Assembly (NCBI GenBank): GCA_030524485.1
Contig: JAUNGR010000014.1
Span: forward strand, 1 to 33,880
Length of the DNA: 33,880 bases
Direction: 5' to 3'
Source of the DNA: a bacterium
GTDB taxonomy: Bacteria; Bacillota; Clostridia; Lachnospirales; Lachnospiraceae
Part shown: piece after piece, positions 23,479-32,245 of the stretch
How the letters are laid out: each line of letters begins with the position of its first letter
Numbering within the stretch: the first letter of the stretch is position 1
The notes under the pieces: generated by a model
Database searches by the model: none
Told to the model about the DNA's origin: nothing
Seen by the model: only the letters and a program-made list of their open reading frames with translations
Translations under genes and position numbers: made by a program

Positions 23479-24042
23479 TCACGATAGGAATAGATGTTCC
23501 ATCAAAATCTTAAGACCCATTCCGATTAAAATGATGCCTCCTACTAATTCTGCCTTGGATTTGTAGCGGGTTCCGAAGGTATTCCCCACTTTCACTCCGA
23601 TAAAGGAGAGGAGAAAGGTGGTGCAGCCGATGAAGGAGACCGCAGGCACAATCCGCACGCTCAGAAAGGCAAAGGTAACTCCTATGGCCAGTGCATCAAT
23701 GCTAGTAGCAACGGAGAGCATTATCATGGTGCGCACACTCATGTCATCGCTTGGACATTCGTCTTCTTCCTTGGAGAGAGCTTCTCGAATCATATTAATG
23801 CCGATGATGCAAAGGAGGACGAAGGCAATCCAATGGTCGATGGAGGTGATTGCATTTTTGAAATTGACACCGAGTAAGTAGCCGAGACTGGGCATGAGAG
23901 CCTGAAAACCGCCGAAATAAAGACCTGTGATAAAAGCATTTTTCCAATTCATTTGCCTCATTGCGAGGCCCTTACAGACGGAGACGGCAAAGGCATCCAT
24001 GGAAAGTCCGACAGCAATTAAAAATAGGGAAAATAAAGTCAT
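23479..24042 (-). CDS. mntP: Manganese efflux pump MntP
   Basis: This six-helix membrane protein exports Mn(II). Two homologous halves carry the family's aspartate motifs, SMDAFAVS near residue 15 and [10 protein letters not shown] near residue 113. The middle loop is acidic ([10 protein letters not shown]). ATG at 24042 is chosen because AGGAGG lies 6 bases upstream on the minus strand; an earlier in-frame ATG at 24063 lies before that site. Its 187 residues match the family. I looked for a yybP-ykoY manganese riboswitch upstream and did not see one. It diverges from the aminotransferase gene. Confidence 0.92.
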   Translation of the reverse strand: MTLFSLFLIAVGLSMDAFAVSVCKGLAMRQMNWKNAFITGLYFGGFQALMPSLGYLLGVNFKNAITSIDHWIAFVLLCIIGINMIREALSKEEDECPSDDMSVRTMIMLSVATSIDALAIGVTFAFLSVRIVPAVSFIGCTTFLLSFIGVKVGNTFGTRYKSKAELVGGIILIGMGLKILMEHLFLS

Positions 24043-24151
24043 ACGCATCCTCCTGATTGTCATGTTTTTTCATTGTACGCAGAAAATAGGGGGGTGTCAA
24101 GGGAAAATTTGTGTAAAATACTACTTGCAAAGCAAAGTGGAAGTGTGGTAT

Positions 24152-24157
24152 TATAAT
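24152..24157 (+). promoter_or_regulatory. Probable -10 box of the aminotransferase gene
   Basis: TATAAT stands 69 bases before the start codon. The only TTGCAA-like -35 (24125-24130) is 21 bases away, which is too far, so the promoter is weak or activator-dependent, or the true -35 is degenerate. Confidence 0.4.
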
Positions 24158-24226
24158 CAAAGTTCGCAGGTGAGAAACGAATGTGCGGCACAGAAAGACG
24201 CAAGAACCCGCAGAAGGAGGAAATAC

Positions 24227-25582
24227 ATGAAACCATATGCCGAGATGACAACAGAGGAATTGTTGAGACTGAAGAAGGAGCTAAAAGCAAAATACCATGA
24301 TTATCAGGAGCAGTCCCTGAATTTAAATATGTCCAGAGGAAAGCCAAGCATTGCACAGTTGGATCTGTCGATGGGAATGATGGATGTTTTGAGCAGCACA
24401 GAGGATTTGACCTGTGAGGACGGAACCGACTGCCGTAACTATGGTGTTTTGGATGGCATCGATGAGGCGAAGGAGCTTCTCGGAGATATGATGGAAGTGA
24501 ATCCAAACACAATTATTATTTATGGAAACTCCAGCTTGAATGTGATGTACGATACCATCTCCCGTTCCATGACCCATGGTGTGATGGGAAGTACCCCTTG
24601 GTGTAAGTTGGATAAGGTGAAATTTTTGTGTCCGGTGCCAGGGTATGACCGCCACTTTGCCATCACAGAGCATTTTGGAATTGAGATGATTAACGTTCCG
24701 ATGACAGCGACCGGTCCGGATATGGATATGGTGGAGAAGCTGGTGGCTGCGGACGAGAGCATCAAGGGAATCTGGTGTGTGCCGAAATATTCCAATCCAC
24801 AGGGTATTTCCTATTCCGATGAGACGGTGCGCCGCTTTGCAAGATTAAAACCGGCTGCCAGAGACTTCCGTATTTACTGGGACAATGCTTATGGAGTGCA
24901 TCATCTGTATGACCATGACCAAGACCATCTGATTGAGATTTTGGCAGAGTGTAAGAGAGCCGGAAATCCGGATTTGGTATTCAAGTTTGCTTCCACCTCC
25001 AAAATCAGTTTCCCAGGGTCCGGAATTGCAGCGATTGCCACCTCCCACAACAATCTGGAGGACATCAAGAAGCAATTAAAGATTCAGACCATCGGTTACG
25101 ACAAGGTGAATCAGCTCCGTCATGTGCGTTATTTTGGGGATATTCATGGGATTGTAGAGCATATGAGAAAACATGCAGATATTATGCGTCCGAAGTTTGA
25201 GGGAGTGATTCACACATTGGAGCAGGAGCTTGGCGGCTTGGGAATCGGCAGCTGGACAGAGCCAAAGGGCGGCTACTTTATCTCCTTTGATGCCATGGCA
25301 GGCTGTGCGAAGGACATTGTATCCCGCTGCAAGAAGGCAGGTGTCATGATGACTCCGGCCGGAGCGACCTATCCATATGGCAAGGACCCCGAGGATAAAA
25401 ATATCCGTATTGCACCCTCTTTTCCAGCTTTGGAAGAGCTTTTGGTTGCAACCAAATTGTTTGCTCTTTGCGTGAAATTATCCAGCATCTCCATGATTTT
25501 GAAGAACAGAGAGCTGGAAGCGGCAACAGCGGCTGAGACGGCAAAAAAGGCAGCAAAGACCGTGGAGCAGGCAGCCAAATAG
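24227..25582 (+). CDS. Aspartate aminotransferase, MocR-type subgroup
   Basis: This pyridoxal-phosphate transaminase probably interconverts aspartate and oxaloacetate with glutamate. It belongs to the unusual aspartate transaminase group represented by Pfam Aminotran_MocR, recognised by NLNMSRGKPS near the start, YGNSSLNVMYD, CPVPGYDRHF, PKYSNPQGI, YWDNAYGVHHLY and the PLP lysine in STSKISFPGSG. At 451 residues it is slightly long because of an Ala/Lys/Glu-rich C-terminal tail of about 25 residues. ATG 24227 is set by AGAAGGAGG 6 bases upstream; the frame opens earlier without family sequence. It has a single-gene arrangement with a strong terminator. Confidence 0.9.
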   Translation: MKPYAEMTTEELLRLKKELKAKYHDYQEQSLNLNMSRGKPSIAQLDLSMGMMDVLSSTEDLTCEDGTDCRNYGVLDGIDEAKELLGDMMEVNPNTIIIYGNSSLNVMYDTISRSMTHGVMGSTPWCKLDKVKFLCPVPGYDRHFAITEHFGIEMINVPMTATGPDMDMVEKLVAADESIKGIWCVPKYSNPQGISYSDETVRRFARLKPAARDFRIYWDNAYGVHHLYDHDQDHLIEILAECKRAGNPDLVFKFASTSKISFPGSGIAAIATSHNNLEDIKKQLKIQTIGYDKVNQLRHVRYFGDIHGIVEHMRKHADIMRPKFEGVIHTLEQELGGLGIGSWTEPKGGYFISFDAMAGCAKDIVSRCKKAGVMMTPAGATYPYGKDPEDKNIRIAPSFPALEELLVATKLFALCVKLSSISMILKNRELEAATAAETAKKAAKTVEQAAK

Positions 25583-25635
25583 AGCCTGTATGGAGCCGTT
25601 TTTGACCCCAGCATTCTAAAAATGAGAATAAAAGC

Positions 25636-25673
25636 AGTGGGATATCGTTTGCGTTACGGTATCCCACTTTTTT
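25636..25673 (+). terminator. Intrinsic terminator of the aminotransferase gene
   Basis: A perfect 9-bp stem, AGTGGGATA (25636-25644) with TATCCCACT (25660-25668), is followed by TTTTT to 25673. CG/CG pairing inside the loop can extend it. Confidence 0.9.
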
Positions 25674-25690
25674 CTTAAGAATTAGAATGC

Positions 25691-25719
25691 TTTACAATTT
25701 GGGGAAGCTATACTAAAAT
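25691..25719 (+). promoter_or_regulatory. Promoter of the gtrA-yfhO-helicase gene group
   Basis: TTTACA (25691-25696), a 17-base spacer and TAAAAT (25714-25719) give a fair sigma-A promoter. An alternative -10, TATACT, lies 12 bases after TTTACA and is too close. Confidence 0.6.
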
Positions 25720-25733
25720 ACAAGAAGATGTTG

Positions 25734-25755
25734 GGGGCAAAAGACCTTTTGCTCC
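25734..25755 (+). other. Leader hairpin upstream of gtrA
   Basis: GGGGCAAAA (25734-25742) pairs with TTTTGCTCC (25747-25755) through a 4-base loop, with one G-U pair. It starts a few bases after the expected transcription start and lacks a U-tract, so it is probably a 5'-stabilising stem. Confidence 0.4.
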
Positions 25756-25838
25756 GCAGCAAAGAGAAAGGAAAGAAAATTCGTACAAGGGATGAAAGAG
25801 TGGACGAAAGAAATAAGGGGAAAGGATGATAGAAAAAA

Positions 25839-26258
25839 GTGGAAAATCAAGTGAAAAAATGGCTTGTTAAGTGGATGAATCCGGAAGTGATTTCTTATCT
25901 GATATTTGGAGTGTTGACCACTCTGGTGGATTGGCTCCTGTATGCTCTTTTGCGTCATATGGGATTGGATTATCGCTTCTGCACGGCACTTTCATGGTTT
26001 GCTTCCGTGATATTTGCCTATGTGACCAACAAATTGTTTGTGTTTCGTAACTACAATTTCCGTCCATCCTATCTGTTGAAGGAGTGTGCAGCCTTTTTTG
26101 CCTGCCGGATTTCAACAGGGGTGTTTAACTTTGTAGCCATGCTGTTGCTGGTGGATGGGTTGCACAGCAATGAGTACGCAGCGAAGGCGGTGCTTGCTGT
26201 GGCGGTGATTGTGTTGAACTATGTCGGAAGCAAACTGTTTATTTTTCGGAAAAAATAA
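25839..26258 (+). CDS. GtrA-family membrane protein
   Basis: GtrA proteins are small four-helix membrane proteins thought to flip or deliver lipid-linked sugars for cell-surface glycosylation. Four hydrophobic segments are visible, with the family signatures LIFGVLTTLVDWLLY at the start, FAYVTNKLFVFRN in the middle and LNYVGSKLFIFRKK at the end. Length is 139 residues. The start is uncertain: GTG 25839 is used here, with GGGGAAAGGATG upstream, and GTG 25851 is possible. The neighbouring YfhO-type gene starts 22 bases after the stop and supports a shared role in sugar modification of wall polymers. The family is firm. Confidence 0.88.
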   Translation: MENQVKKWLVKWMNPEVISYLIFGVLTTLVDWLLYALLRHMGLDYRFCTALSWFASVIFAYVTNKLFVFRNYNFRPSYLLKECAAFFACRISTGVFNFVAMLLLVDGLHSNEYAAKAVLAVAVIVLNYVGSKLFIFRKK

Positions 26259-26280
26259 TGGGGGTAGGAAGGAAGAAAAG

Positions 26281-29148
26281 ATGCGGGAACATGAAATCGA
26301 GAAGATGTCAAAAAAGTTGGAGGAGATGCTTGACCCCTCTGTGAGACCGGCGGGTGTGAGGGGACCGAGATTGATGAAAAAAGGAGAGAAGCTGCAGAGG
26401 CATGGCCGTAAGCAGGAGAAGAGTCCGTATGCAATGGAAGGGCTGGTGTTAGCGGCAGTGATTCCCATGCTGATTCTGCTGCTCATTTTTGTGCAGAGAG
26501 GGATTTTTCCCTTTGGGGAGAGAAGTTTTCTACGGACGGATATGTACCATCAGTACGCTCCTTTCTTTTCGGAATTTAAGCATAAGTTGGAGACGGGGGG
26601 AAGTTTGTTTTACAGTTGGGATGTGGGAATGGGCATCAATTTTTCCGCTCTGTATGCCTACTATCTTGCCAGTCCCCTGAATTGGCTGCTGGTATTTTGC
26701 CCGAAGAGTCTGGTCATTGAATTTATGACATATATGATAGTGCTAAAAACAGGGCTTTGTGGGTTGAGTTTTGCTTGGTATCTCAAGAAGCACTGTAAGA
26801 CGGAGAATTTCGGAATTGCTTACTTTGGAATTTTTTATGCACTTTCCGGCTATATGGCAGCTTACAGTTGGAACATCATGTGGCTGGACTGTATTATGCT
26901 CTTTCCTATTATTATGCTAGGCTTGGAGCGTTTGGTGGGGGAAGGAAAGGGAGTGCTGTACTGTGTCAGCCTCGGCCTTGCCATTCTTTCCAATTATTAT
27001 ATTTCGATTATGATTTGCATTTTTATGGTTCTGTACTTTTTCTGCCTGCTTTTGCTCAGAGAAAAAAAGGGACTGAAAAATGCAGCTTGGACCTTTGGAA
27101 AGTTTGCACTGTATTCTCTGATTGCAGGCGGATTGGCGGCCATTGTGTTGCTGCCAGAGATTTATGCGATGCAAATGACGGCATCCGGAGACTTCAGTTT
27201 TCCAAAGAGCTTTACTTCCTATTTTTCCATCTTTGATATGATTGCAAGGCACATGGCCAATGTGGAGGTGGAAATCGGGCTGGACCATTGGCCCAATATT
27301 TACTGCGGAACCGCCGTGTTGCTTTTCTTTGTGCTGTATCTGGGTTGCCGGCAAATTCGAGTGAGGGAAAAGGCTGTGTACTGTTTTCTGCTCCTGTTCT
27401 TCTTTGCCAGCTTTTCCATGAACATCCCCAATTTTATCTGGCATGGCTTTCATTATCCCAACAGTCTGCCCTGCCGTCAGTCTTTTATCTACATTGCCCT
27501 GATGTTGACGCTATGTTTTCGAGCCTTTCAATACCTAAAGGAAATTCCTTGGAAACAGATAGGTTGGTCCTTCTTGGGAGCCTGCGCTTTTGTGGTCTTA
27601 GCGGAAAAATTGGTGCAGTCCGAGCAGTTCCATTTTATGGTATTTTATGGAGCCTTGCTGTATCTGTCCTTCTATGTGGGTTGCCTGTATCTGTATAAGA
27701 GAACCAAGACTTCCAAAAGTATCATCGCTTTTATGGTGTTGGCGATGGTAGCGATAGAGGCCACCTTAAATATGGCCATCACCAGCATCACGACGACGAG
27801 CCGCAGCAGCTATGTGGCGCAGGATGCCAACATTGAGGAATTGATAGAGAGTGTGAAGCCCTCCGATGACTTCTTTCGGGTGGAGAAGAAAGACAGAAAG
27901 ACCAAAAATGACGGAGCTTGGGAGCATTTTCCCTCTGTGTCTTTGTTCTCGTCCATGGCAAATGCGGATTTAAGCAAGTTTTTCAAATATCTGGGCTGTG
28001 AGAGTTCCACCAACGCTTACAGTATTACAGGAAGCACCCCTCTGGTGGATATGCTATTTTCGGTGCGTTACAGTCTTTGCGAGGAGATTCCGGAGGTACC
28101 TTGGGTTTGGGGAGTCGCTTCGGCGGAAGATATGTACCTGTATGAGAACCAATATGTGTTGCCCCTCGGTTTTGGGGTGGACACAGACTTTGAGCAAAAA
28201 TGGCATTATACATTAAACAATCCGGTCGAGGTACAAAACGATTTGGCAGCGGTCTATGGCGTTTCCCCCGTACTGGTGGAGCTTTCCGGAGAGGAGCTTG
28301 GCGGCGATTACCGTGCAGAGGTGGAGGAAGAGGGCGAGTATTATGCCTACATTACAAACAAAAGAGTGGACGATGTGACGGCTCTGATTGGGGATAATAC
28401 GAAGTCCTTCAGCAATGTAAAGAGGGGCTATCTTTTGGAACTGGGCTACTGCTATGAGAGAAGCAGCATAGTTTTGGATGCTCCGGATTCCGACCAAGAT
28501 GTGACGGCACAGATTTATCGGGTGGATGCACAGGCCTTGGGAGAGCTGTACTCTGCCATGAGCCGTGAGGGCTGGCATCTGACCGAGTGGAGAGATACGT
28601 ATCTGGCAGGAAAGATAACGGCAAGGAAGGAAAGATTGCTCTTTACCACCATTCCCTACGATAAGGGCTGGACGGTGAAGGTGGATGGCGAGGAGGTAGA
28701 ACCCCGCAAGGTGGTGGATGCCTTCTTGGGCTTTGAGATTCCAGCCGGAGAGCATGAAATCACGATGGAATACCGCCCGCAGGGATTTTTCCAAGGCGTT
28801 TGGCTCAGCACGGGAAGCGTCTTGCTGCTTGTGATTTTGATTGCAGCAGGAAGGATTTTAAAGCCGGAGCCAAAGGAAGAAGCTTCCAATCCTTCCAAAC
28901 GTCAGAAAAGGTCAAATCCCAAAGCAGCACAAGAAAAGAAGGCTGAGGCAATGGTAGGAGAGAAAGAAGCGGGAGCAAAAAAAGTAGAAATAAAAGAGAA
29001 AGAAGCGGAAGCAAAAAAAGCAGAAATAGAAGAGAAAGAAGCAGAGGCGGGTGAGGCCACAGACAGACCTAAACTGGTGAAGTTGCAGAGGAAAGAGATT
29101 CAGGTCAAAGAAGTGTGGGCGAGAGAAAATCGAAAAGGAAACGATTAA
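26281..29148 (+). CDS. YfhO-family multi-pass membrane protein (GT-C-like)
   Basis: YfhO-type proteins are large membrane proteins linked to glycosylation of lipoteichoic acid in Bacilli. The 955-residue product has a basic cytoplasmic start (about 1-55) and roughly a dozen hydrophobic helices to about residue 510. The first loop contains FLRTDMYHQYAPFF and the phrase YSWDVGMGINF, typical of the family's putative active site. A large extracellular domain and a last helix near 845-865 follow. The C-terminal 90 residues are a Lys/Glu/Ala-rich cytoplasmic tail with a 12-residue repeat. ATG 26281 follows GTAGGAAGGAAG. It lies next to gtrA, which often supplies lipid-linked donor sugar. The family call is confident; the donor is unknown. 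Confidence 0.85.
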   Translation: MREHEIEKMSKKLEEMLDPSVRPAGVRGPRLMKKGEKLQRHGRKQEKSPYAMEGLVLAAVIPMLILLLIFVQRGIFPFGERSFLRTDMYHQYAPFFSEFKHKLETGGSLFYSWDVGMGINFSALYAYYLASPLNWLLVFCPKSLVIEFMTYMIVLKTGLCGLSFAWYLKKHCKTENFGIAYFGIFYALSGYMAAYSWNIMWLDCIMLFPIIMLGLERLVGEGKGVLYCVSLGLAILSNYYISIMICIFMVLYFFCLLLLREKKGLKNAAWTFGKFALYSLIAGGLAAIVLLPEIYAMQMTASGDFSFPKSFTSYFSIFDMIARHMANVEVEIGLDHWPNIYCGTAVLLFFVLYLGCRQIRVREKAVYCFLLLFFFASFSMNIPNFIWHGFHYPNSLPCRQSFIYIALMLTLCFRAFQYLKEIPWKQIGWSFLGACAFVVLAEKLVQSEQFHFMVFYGALLYLSFYVGCLYLYKRTKTSKSIIAFMVLAMVAIEATLNMAITSITTTSRSSYVAQDANIEELIESVKPSDDFFRVEKKDRKTKNDGAWEHFPSVSLFSSMANADLSKFFKYLGCESSTNAYSITGSTPLVDMLFSVRYSLCEEIPEVPWVWGVASAEDMYLYENQYVLPLGFGVDTDFEQKWHYTLNNPVEVQNDLAAVYGVSPVLVELSGEELGGDYRAEVEEEGEYYAYITNKRVDDVTALIGDNTKSFSNVKRGYLLELGYCYERSSIVLDAPDSDQDVTAQIYRVDAQALGELYSAMSREGWHLTEWRDTYLAGKITARKERLLFTTIPYDKGWTVKVDGEEVEPRKVVDAFLGFEIPAGEHEITMEYRPQGFFQGVWLSTGSVLLLVILIAAGRILKPEPKEEASNPSKRQKRSNPKAAQEKKAEAMVGEKEAGAKKVEIKEKEAEAKKAEIEEKEAEAGEATDRPKLVKLQRKEIQVKEVWARENRKGND
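28960..29050 (+). repeat. 36-bp in-frame tandem repeat in the yfhO tail
   Basis: Two full 36-base units (28960-28995, 28996-29031) and a half unit encode EKEAGAKKVEIK, EKEAEAKKAEIE and EKEAEAG. The unit is heptad-like and should form a charged helix. Copy number probably varies between strains. Confidence 0.85.
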
Positions 29149-29204
29149 ACACTTCCCGAAAACAGCAAAAGGATAAAAAGAGAGAAACAAAAAGGGAAAT
29201 TGGG

Positions 29205-31157
29205 ATGAAAAATACATTTTTAGAGGAGTATTATAAGGGAATCTTTCTGGGAAGAAGCAACCGCAAGGGGCGTTTTATGTCGATGGGAGAGCTGAAAAAA
29301 AGGCTCTCTCGTCTGAATGGGAACATGCTGGCTCAACTGCGGAGTGCAAATGAGTTAAATCAGGTACACTTGATGTTCTCCAAACTGTGTGCGTTGCTGC
29401 AGAGAAAGTTGGAGAGGGAGGAAGAGGAGACAAAGAGGCAGGAGCTGCTGCGGCTTTGGGAGCAATGCCAGCATTTTTGTGCCCTGTTGGCCGCAAAGGA
29501 TTTGGAATTCTTGCCTGAGATGAGTGAGGAAGAGTTGGAGACGGTTCTCAAGTTGCCGGGAATCCGCAGATATCTGCTCTCCAATTCTCTGCTGCGGGCA
29601 TATGAGCTGTTTTATATCCCGAAAACGATTGAGAAGGAAATTCAAGAGAGGATTCCCGAAAAACCGGAGGACGAATATCCAGAGGCCAGAAAGCTGCAGA
29701 GACATTTTGTGCTGCATGTCGGCCCCACCAACAGCGGAAAGACTCACGATGCCTTGGAACGCCTGAAGGAGAGCAGCCATGGAGCCTATTTTGGTCCTCT
29801 GCGTCTTTTGGCTCTGGAAGTTTCGGACAAGCTGAATGCCGAGGGGGTTCCCTGTTCCATGGTGACGGGGGAGGAAAGTGTTTTGGTTGCCGGAGCGACT
29901 TGCACAGCCTGCACGGTGGAGATGCTCAACGAGAAGGAATATTTTGATATTGTGGTCGTGGATGAATGCCAGATGATAGGGGATTCCCACCGAGGAAGCA
30001 ACTGGACGAAGGCAATCTTGGGGCTGAGAGCGGAGGAGATTCATCTTTGTATGGCACCGGAGGCTGAGACTGTTGTGCTGCAGATGATTAAGCGTTGTCA
30101 GGACAGTTACAAGGTGCTTCGCCATCGCCGCTCCACCAAATTGAAGGTAGAAAAAGAACCCTATGTGCTAGGCCGAGATTTGCAGAAAGGGGATGCCCTG
30201 ATTGTATTCTCAAAAAAATCGGTGTTAGCACTCGCAGCACATCTGGAAAGAGAAGCTAAGGTCAAAGCCAGTGTGATTTATGGCAGTCTTCCTCCAGCCT
30301 CCCGCAGGGAGCAAGTACGCCGTTTTCTGGAAGGGGAGACAGAGGTGGTGGTCAGCACAGATGCCATAGGGATGGGATTGAATCTGCCAATACGCCGAGT
30401 GGTTTTTGTGGAGACCCAAAAGTACGATGGAGTTTTGAGGCGAAAGCTGAATCATGCAGAAATCAAACAGATAGCGGGGCGGGCAGGACGTTTTGGTCTC
30501 TATCAGGAAGGGTATGTGGCAGCGGTGGAGGACGTGGATTTGATTGTGGATGGGGTGAACGGCAACGCAGCCGCCATTCGTCAGGCCTACGTTGGTTTTC
30601 CCGAGCAGCTCTTGGAACTGCCATCGGACATCGACAATCTGATAAAAATCTGGGTTGCAATGGATACGCCTTATTTGTATCGCAAGATGGAGGTGGATGA
30701 GCTTTTGGCTCTGTATCAGGCTTTTGTTCATATCAATGGCATTCGCTTGGATGAGTTTAAAAAAGAGGAAATCTATAAGCTTATCACTTGTAGCATTGAC
30801 TTAAACAATCGCTATGTGATGAACCTCTGGAGGGATTATTGTCGGGAATATCGGCAGGTGGAAGAGTTGGATTTCCCCTATACCATAGGAGAAAATCTGT
30901 ACGACTTGGAAAGTTATTATAAGATGCTGGATTTGTATTTCCAGTTTTCTCGAAAGGTGAAGCTTCCGATTCAGACGGAGCTGCTGGAGGAAGAGAGAAG
31001 AAATACGGAGGAAGAAATCAACCGCATTTTGAAGACGGAGTGTGGCAGCTACACCAGAAAGTGTGCCGAGTGCGGCAGGGAGCTGCCTTGGAATTATACC
31101 TACTCCGTCTGTGAGCGATGCTATTGCCGAATCCAGCAGAGGCGGGGACTGTTTTAG
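29205..31157 (+). CDS. SUV3-like DExH-box RNA helicase
   Basis: This superfamily 2 helicase probably unwinds RNA, by analogy with the SUV3 helicase of the mitochondrial degradosome. An N-terminal helical region with a charged coiled-coil stretch (about 50-90) precedes the motor. Motif I is GPTNSGKT (173-180), motif II is D253-E-C-Q, and motifs V and VI read STDAIGMGLNL and QIAGRAGRFG. A C-terminal zinc ribbon, CAECGRELPWNYTYSVCERC, has four cysteines. The start at ATG 29205 is chosen because nothing family-like precedes it; the frame opens at 29115 inside yfhO. Its stop overlaps the convergent LysR gene by 4 bases. The RNA target is unknown. Confidence 0.88.
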   Translation: MKNTFLEEYYKGIFLGRSNRKGRFMSMGELKKRLSRLNGNMLAQLRSANELNQVHLMFSKLCALLQRKLEREEEETKRQELLRLWEQCQHFCALLAAKDLEFLPEMSEEELETVLKLPGIRRYLLSNSLLRAYELFYIPKTIEKEIQERIPEKPEDEYPEARKLQRHFVLHVGPTNSGKTHDALERLKESSHGAYFGPLRLLALEVSDKLNAEGVPCSMVTGEESVLVAGATCTACTVEMLNEKEYFDIVVVDECQMIGDSHRGSNWTKAILGLRAEEIHLCMAPEAETVVLQMIKRCQDSYKVLRHRRSTKLKVEKEPYVLGRDLQKGDALIVFSKKSVLALAAHLEREAKVKASVIYGSLPPASRREQVRRFLEGETEVVVSTDAIGMGLNLPIRRVVFVETQKYDGVLRRKLNHAEIKQIAGRAGRFGLYQEGYVAAVEDVDLIVDGVNGNAAAIRQAYVGFPEQLLELPSDIDNLIKIWVAMDTPYLYRKMEVDELLALYQAFVHINGIRLDEFKKEEIYKLITCSIDLNNRYVMNLWRDYCREYRQVEELDFPYTIGENLYDLESYYKMLDLYFQFSRKVKLPIQTELLEEERRNTEEEINRILKTECGSYTRKCAECGRELPWNYTYSVCERCYCRIQQRRGLF

Positions 31158-32083
31158 GTAGCCCCTTCTTGGCAGAGTTTGATAAAGTCCTTGACTGCGG
31201 GAGTCATATATTTGTTTTTGTGGTAGAGAATAGAGAAATTGCGGGAGAGCAGAGGTTCTTGGATGGGCAGAATCATCAAAGAACCATTGCTTACCTCCTT
31301 CTGCACCAAGCGGGATGACAGCAGAGAAATCCCAAAACCCTCTCGGACAGCGGAGAGAATGGCCTCTGTGCTGCTGCTCTCCCAGAGGATGTTGCCTTCC
31401 ATATCATAGAGCAGCATGAGACTGTCAAATAAACTGCGGCAGGCACTGCCAGATTCCCGCAGAATAAAATCACAGCTTTCCAAGTCACGGACGGAGAGCT
31501 GTTTTTTTGTAGGCGGGGAAGTGGTATCCTGTGCTGTTTTGAACTGCTCTTTGAGGCAGGGAAGGGAAGCGTAGTTTGGGGCAGCGACAAAAACCATGAG
31601 ATTTTCCTTATACGGTTGGGAGATTAACTGGGGGTGGGTGGAATTTCCCTCAATCAGAGCAAGGTCGATTTGGTTCTCCAAAATCGCTTTTTCTATTTGT
31701 TGATAATTATGGATTTTCACCTCAATGCGAAAGGTGGGATGCAGGGACTGAAAACGGCGGATGAGGGCAGTGAAGCCATCGTTTCCAGCTGTGACGGAAG
31801 CACCGACCCGCAGAGTGCCGGAAGCATCTGCATTTTTTACGGATTGCTCCATCTCATCGTACAGAGAGATGATGTGGGAGGAGTAACGGTAAAAGGAGTG
31901 GGCATGGTCAGTGAGGAGAAGTCGTCGGCCGATGCGTGCAAACAGCTCTATTCCATAGTAATGCTCCAACTCCTGAATGGCCAGAGTCACGGAGGGCTGG
32001 GAGAGATGTAGGTTCTCGGCAGCTCTTGTGATGCTGCAAGTTTGATAGACGGCAACAAAAATGCGAAGGTGGCGTAAGGTCAT
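31154..32083 (-). CDS. LysR-family transcription regulator
   Basis: This is a 309-residue regulator with the standard N-terminal helix-turn-helix (FVAVYQTCSITRAAENLHLSQPSVTLAIQELE) split here only by description, followed by a substrate-binding domain from about residue 90. It is transcribed away from the chromate-transporter pair, and the 162-base divergent spacer holds a perfect 11-bp dyad, so it probably controls that pair and itself. Its co-inducer cannot be read from sequence. GGAGTC-like purines precede the ATG on the minus strand. Its last codons overlap the end of the convergent helicase gene by 4 bases, with no terminator between. The family is secure. Confidence 0.92.
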   Translation of the reverse strand: MTLRHLRIFVAVYQTCSITRAAENLHLSQPSVTLAIQELEHYYGIELFARIGRRLLLTDHAHSFYRYSSHIISLYDEMEQSVKNADASGTLRVGASVTAGNDGFTALIRRFQSLHPTFRIEVKIHNYQQIEKAILENQIDLALIEGNSTHPQLISQPYKENLMVFVAAPNYASLPCLKEQFKTAQDTTSPPTKKQLSVRDLESCDFILRESGSACRSLFDSLMLLYDMEGNILWESSSTEAILSAVREGFGISLLSSRLVQKEVSNGSLMILPIQEPLLSRNFSILYHKNKYMTPAVKDFIKLCQEGAT

Positions 32084-32119
32084 GGGAAGACTCCTTTCTT
32101 TTTGGGAAAAAAAATGCTA

Positions 32120-32166
32120 ATAAGTAAAATCATATATATATTATTAAATAATACTATTTTACTTAT
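32120..32166. promoter_or_regulatory. Dyad-rich divergent promoter between LysR gene and chrA pair
   Basis: ATAAGTAAAAT (32120-32130) is exactly complementary to ATTTTACTTAT (32156-32166), with 25 bases between. A second palindrome, TATTATT-A-AATAATA (32139-32153), lies inside. A TATAAT box for the transporter genes starts at 32166, and no good -35 precedes it, which suits activation by the LysR protein. Confidence 0.6.
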
Positions 32167-32190
32167 ATAATAACAGAGATTAGAATAGAG

Positions 32191-32214
32191 AACAAGAACA
32201 AGAACAAGAGCAAG
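32191..32214 (+). repeat. Hexanucleotide microrepeat in the chrA leader
   Basis: AACAAG occurs three times in a row (32191-32208), followed by the variant AGCAAG (32209-32214). It lies in the 5' leader about 32 bases before the start codon and is a possible length-variable tract. Confidence 0.7.
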
Positions 32215-32245
32215 TAAAAAAATATGTGCGGATAGGAGAAAAAAG

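Noticed and set aside
24043..24226. Manganese riboswitch (yybP-ykoY) upstream of mntP
   Set aside because: The conserved core words of that riboswitch are not seen in the divergent spacer on either strand.
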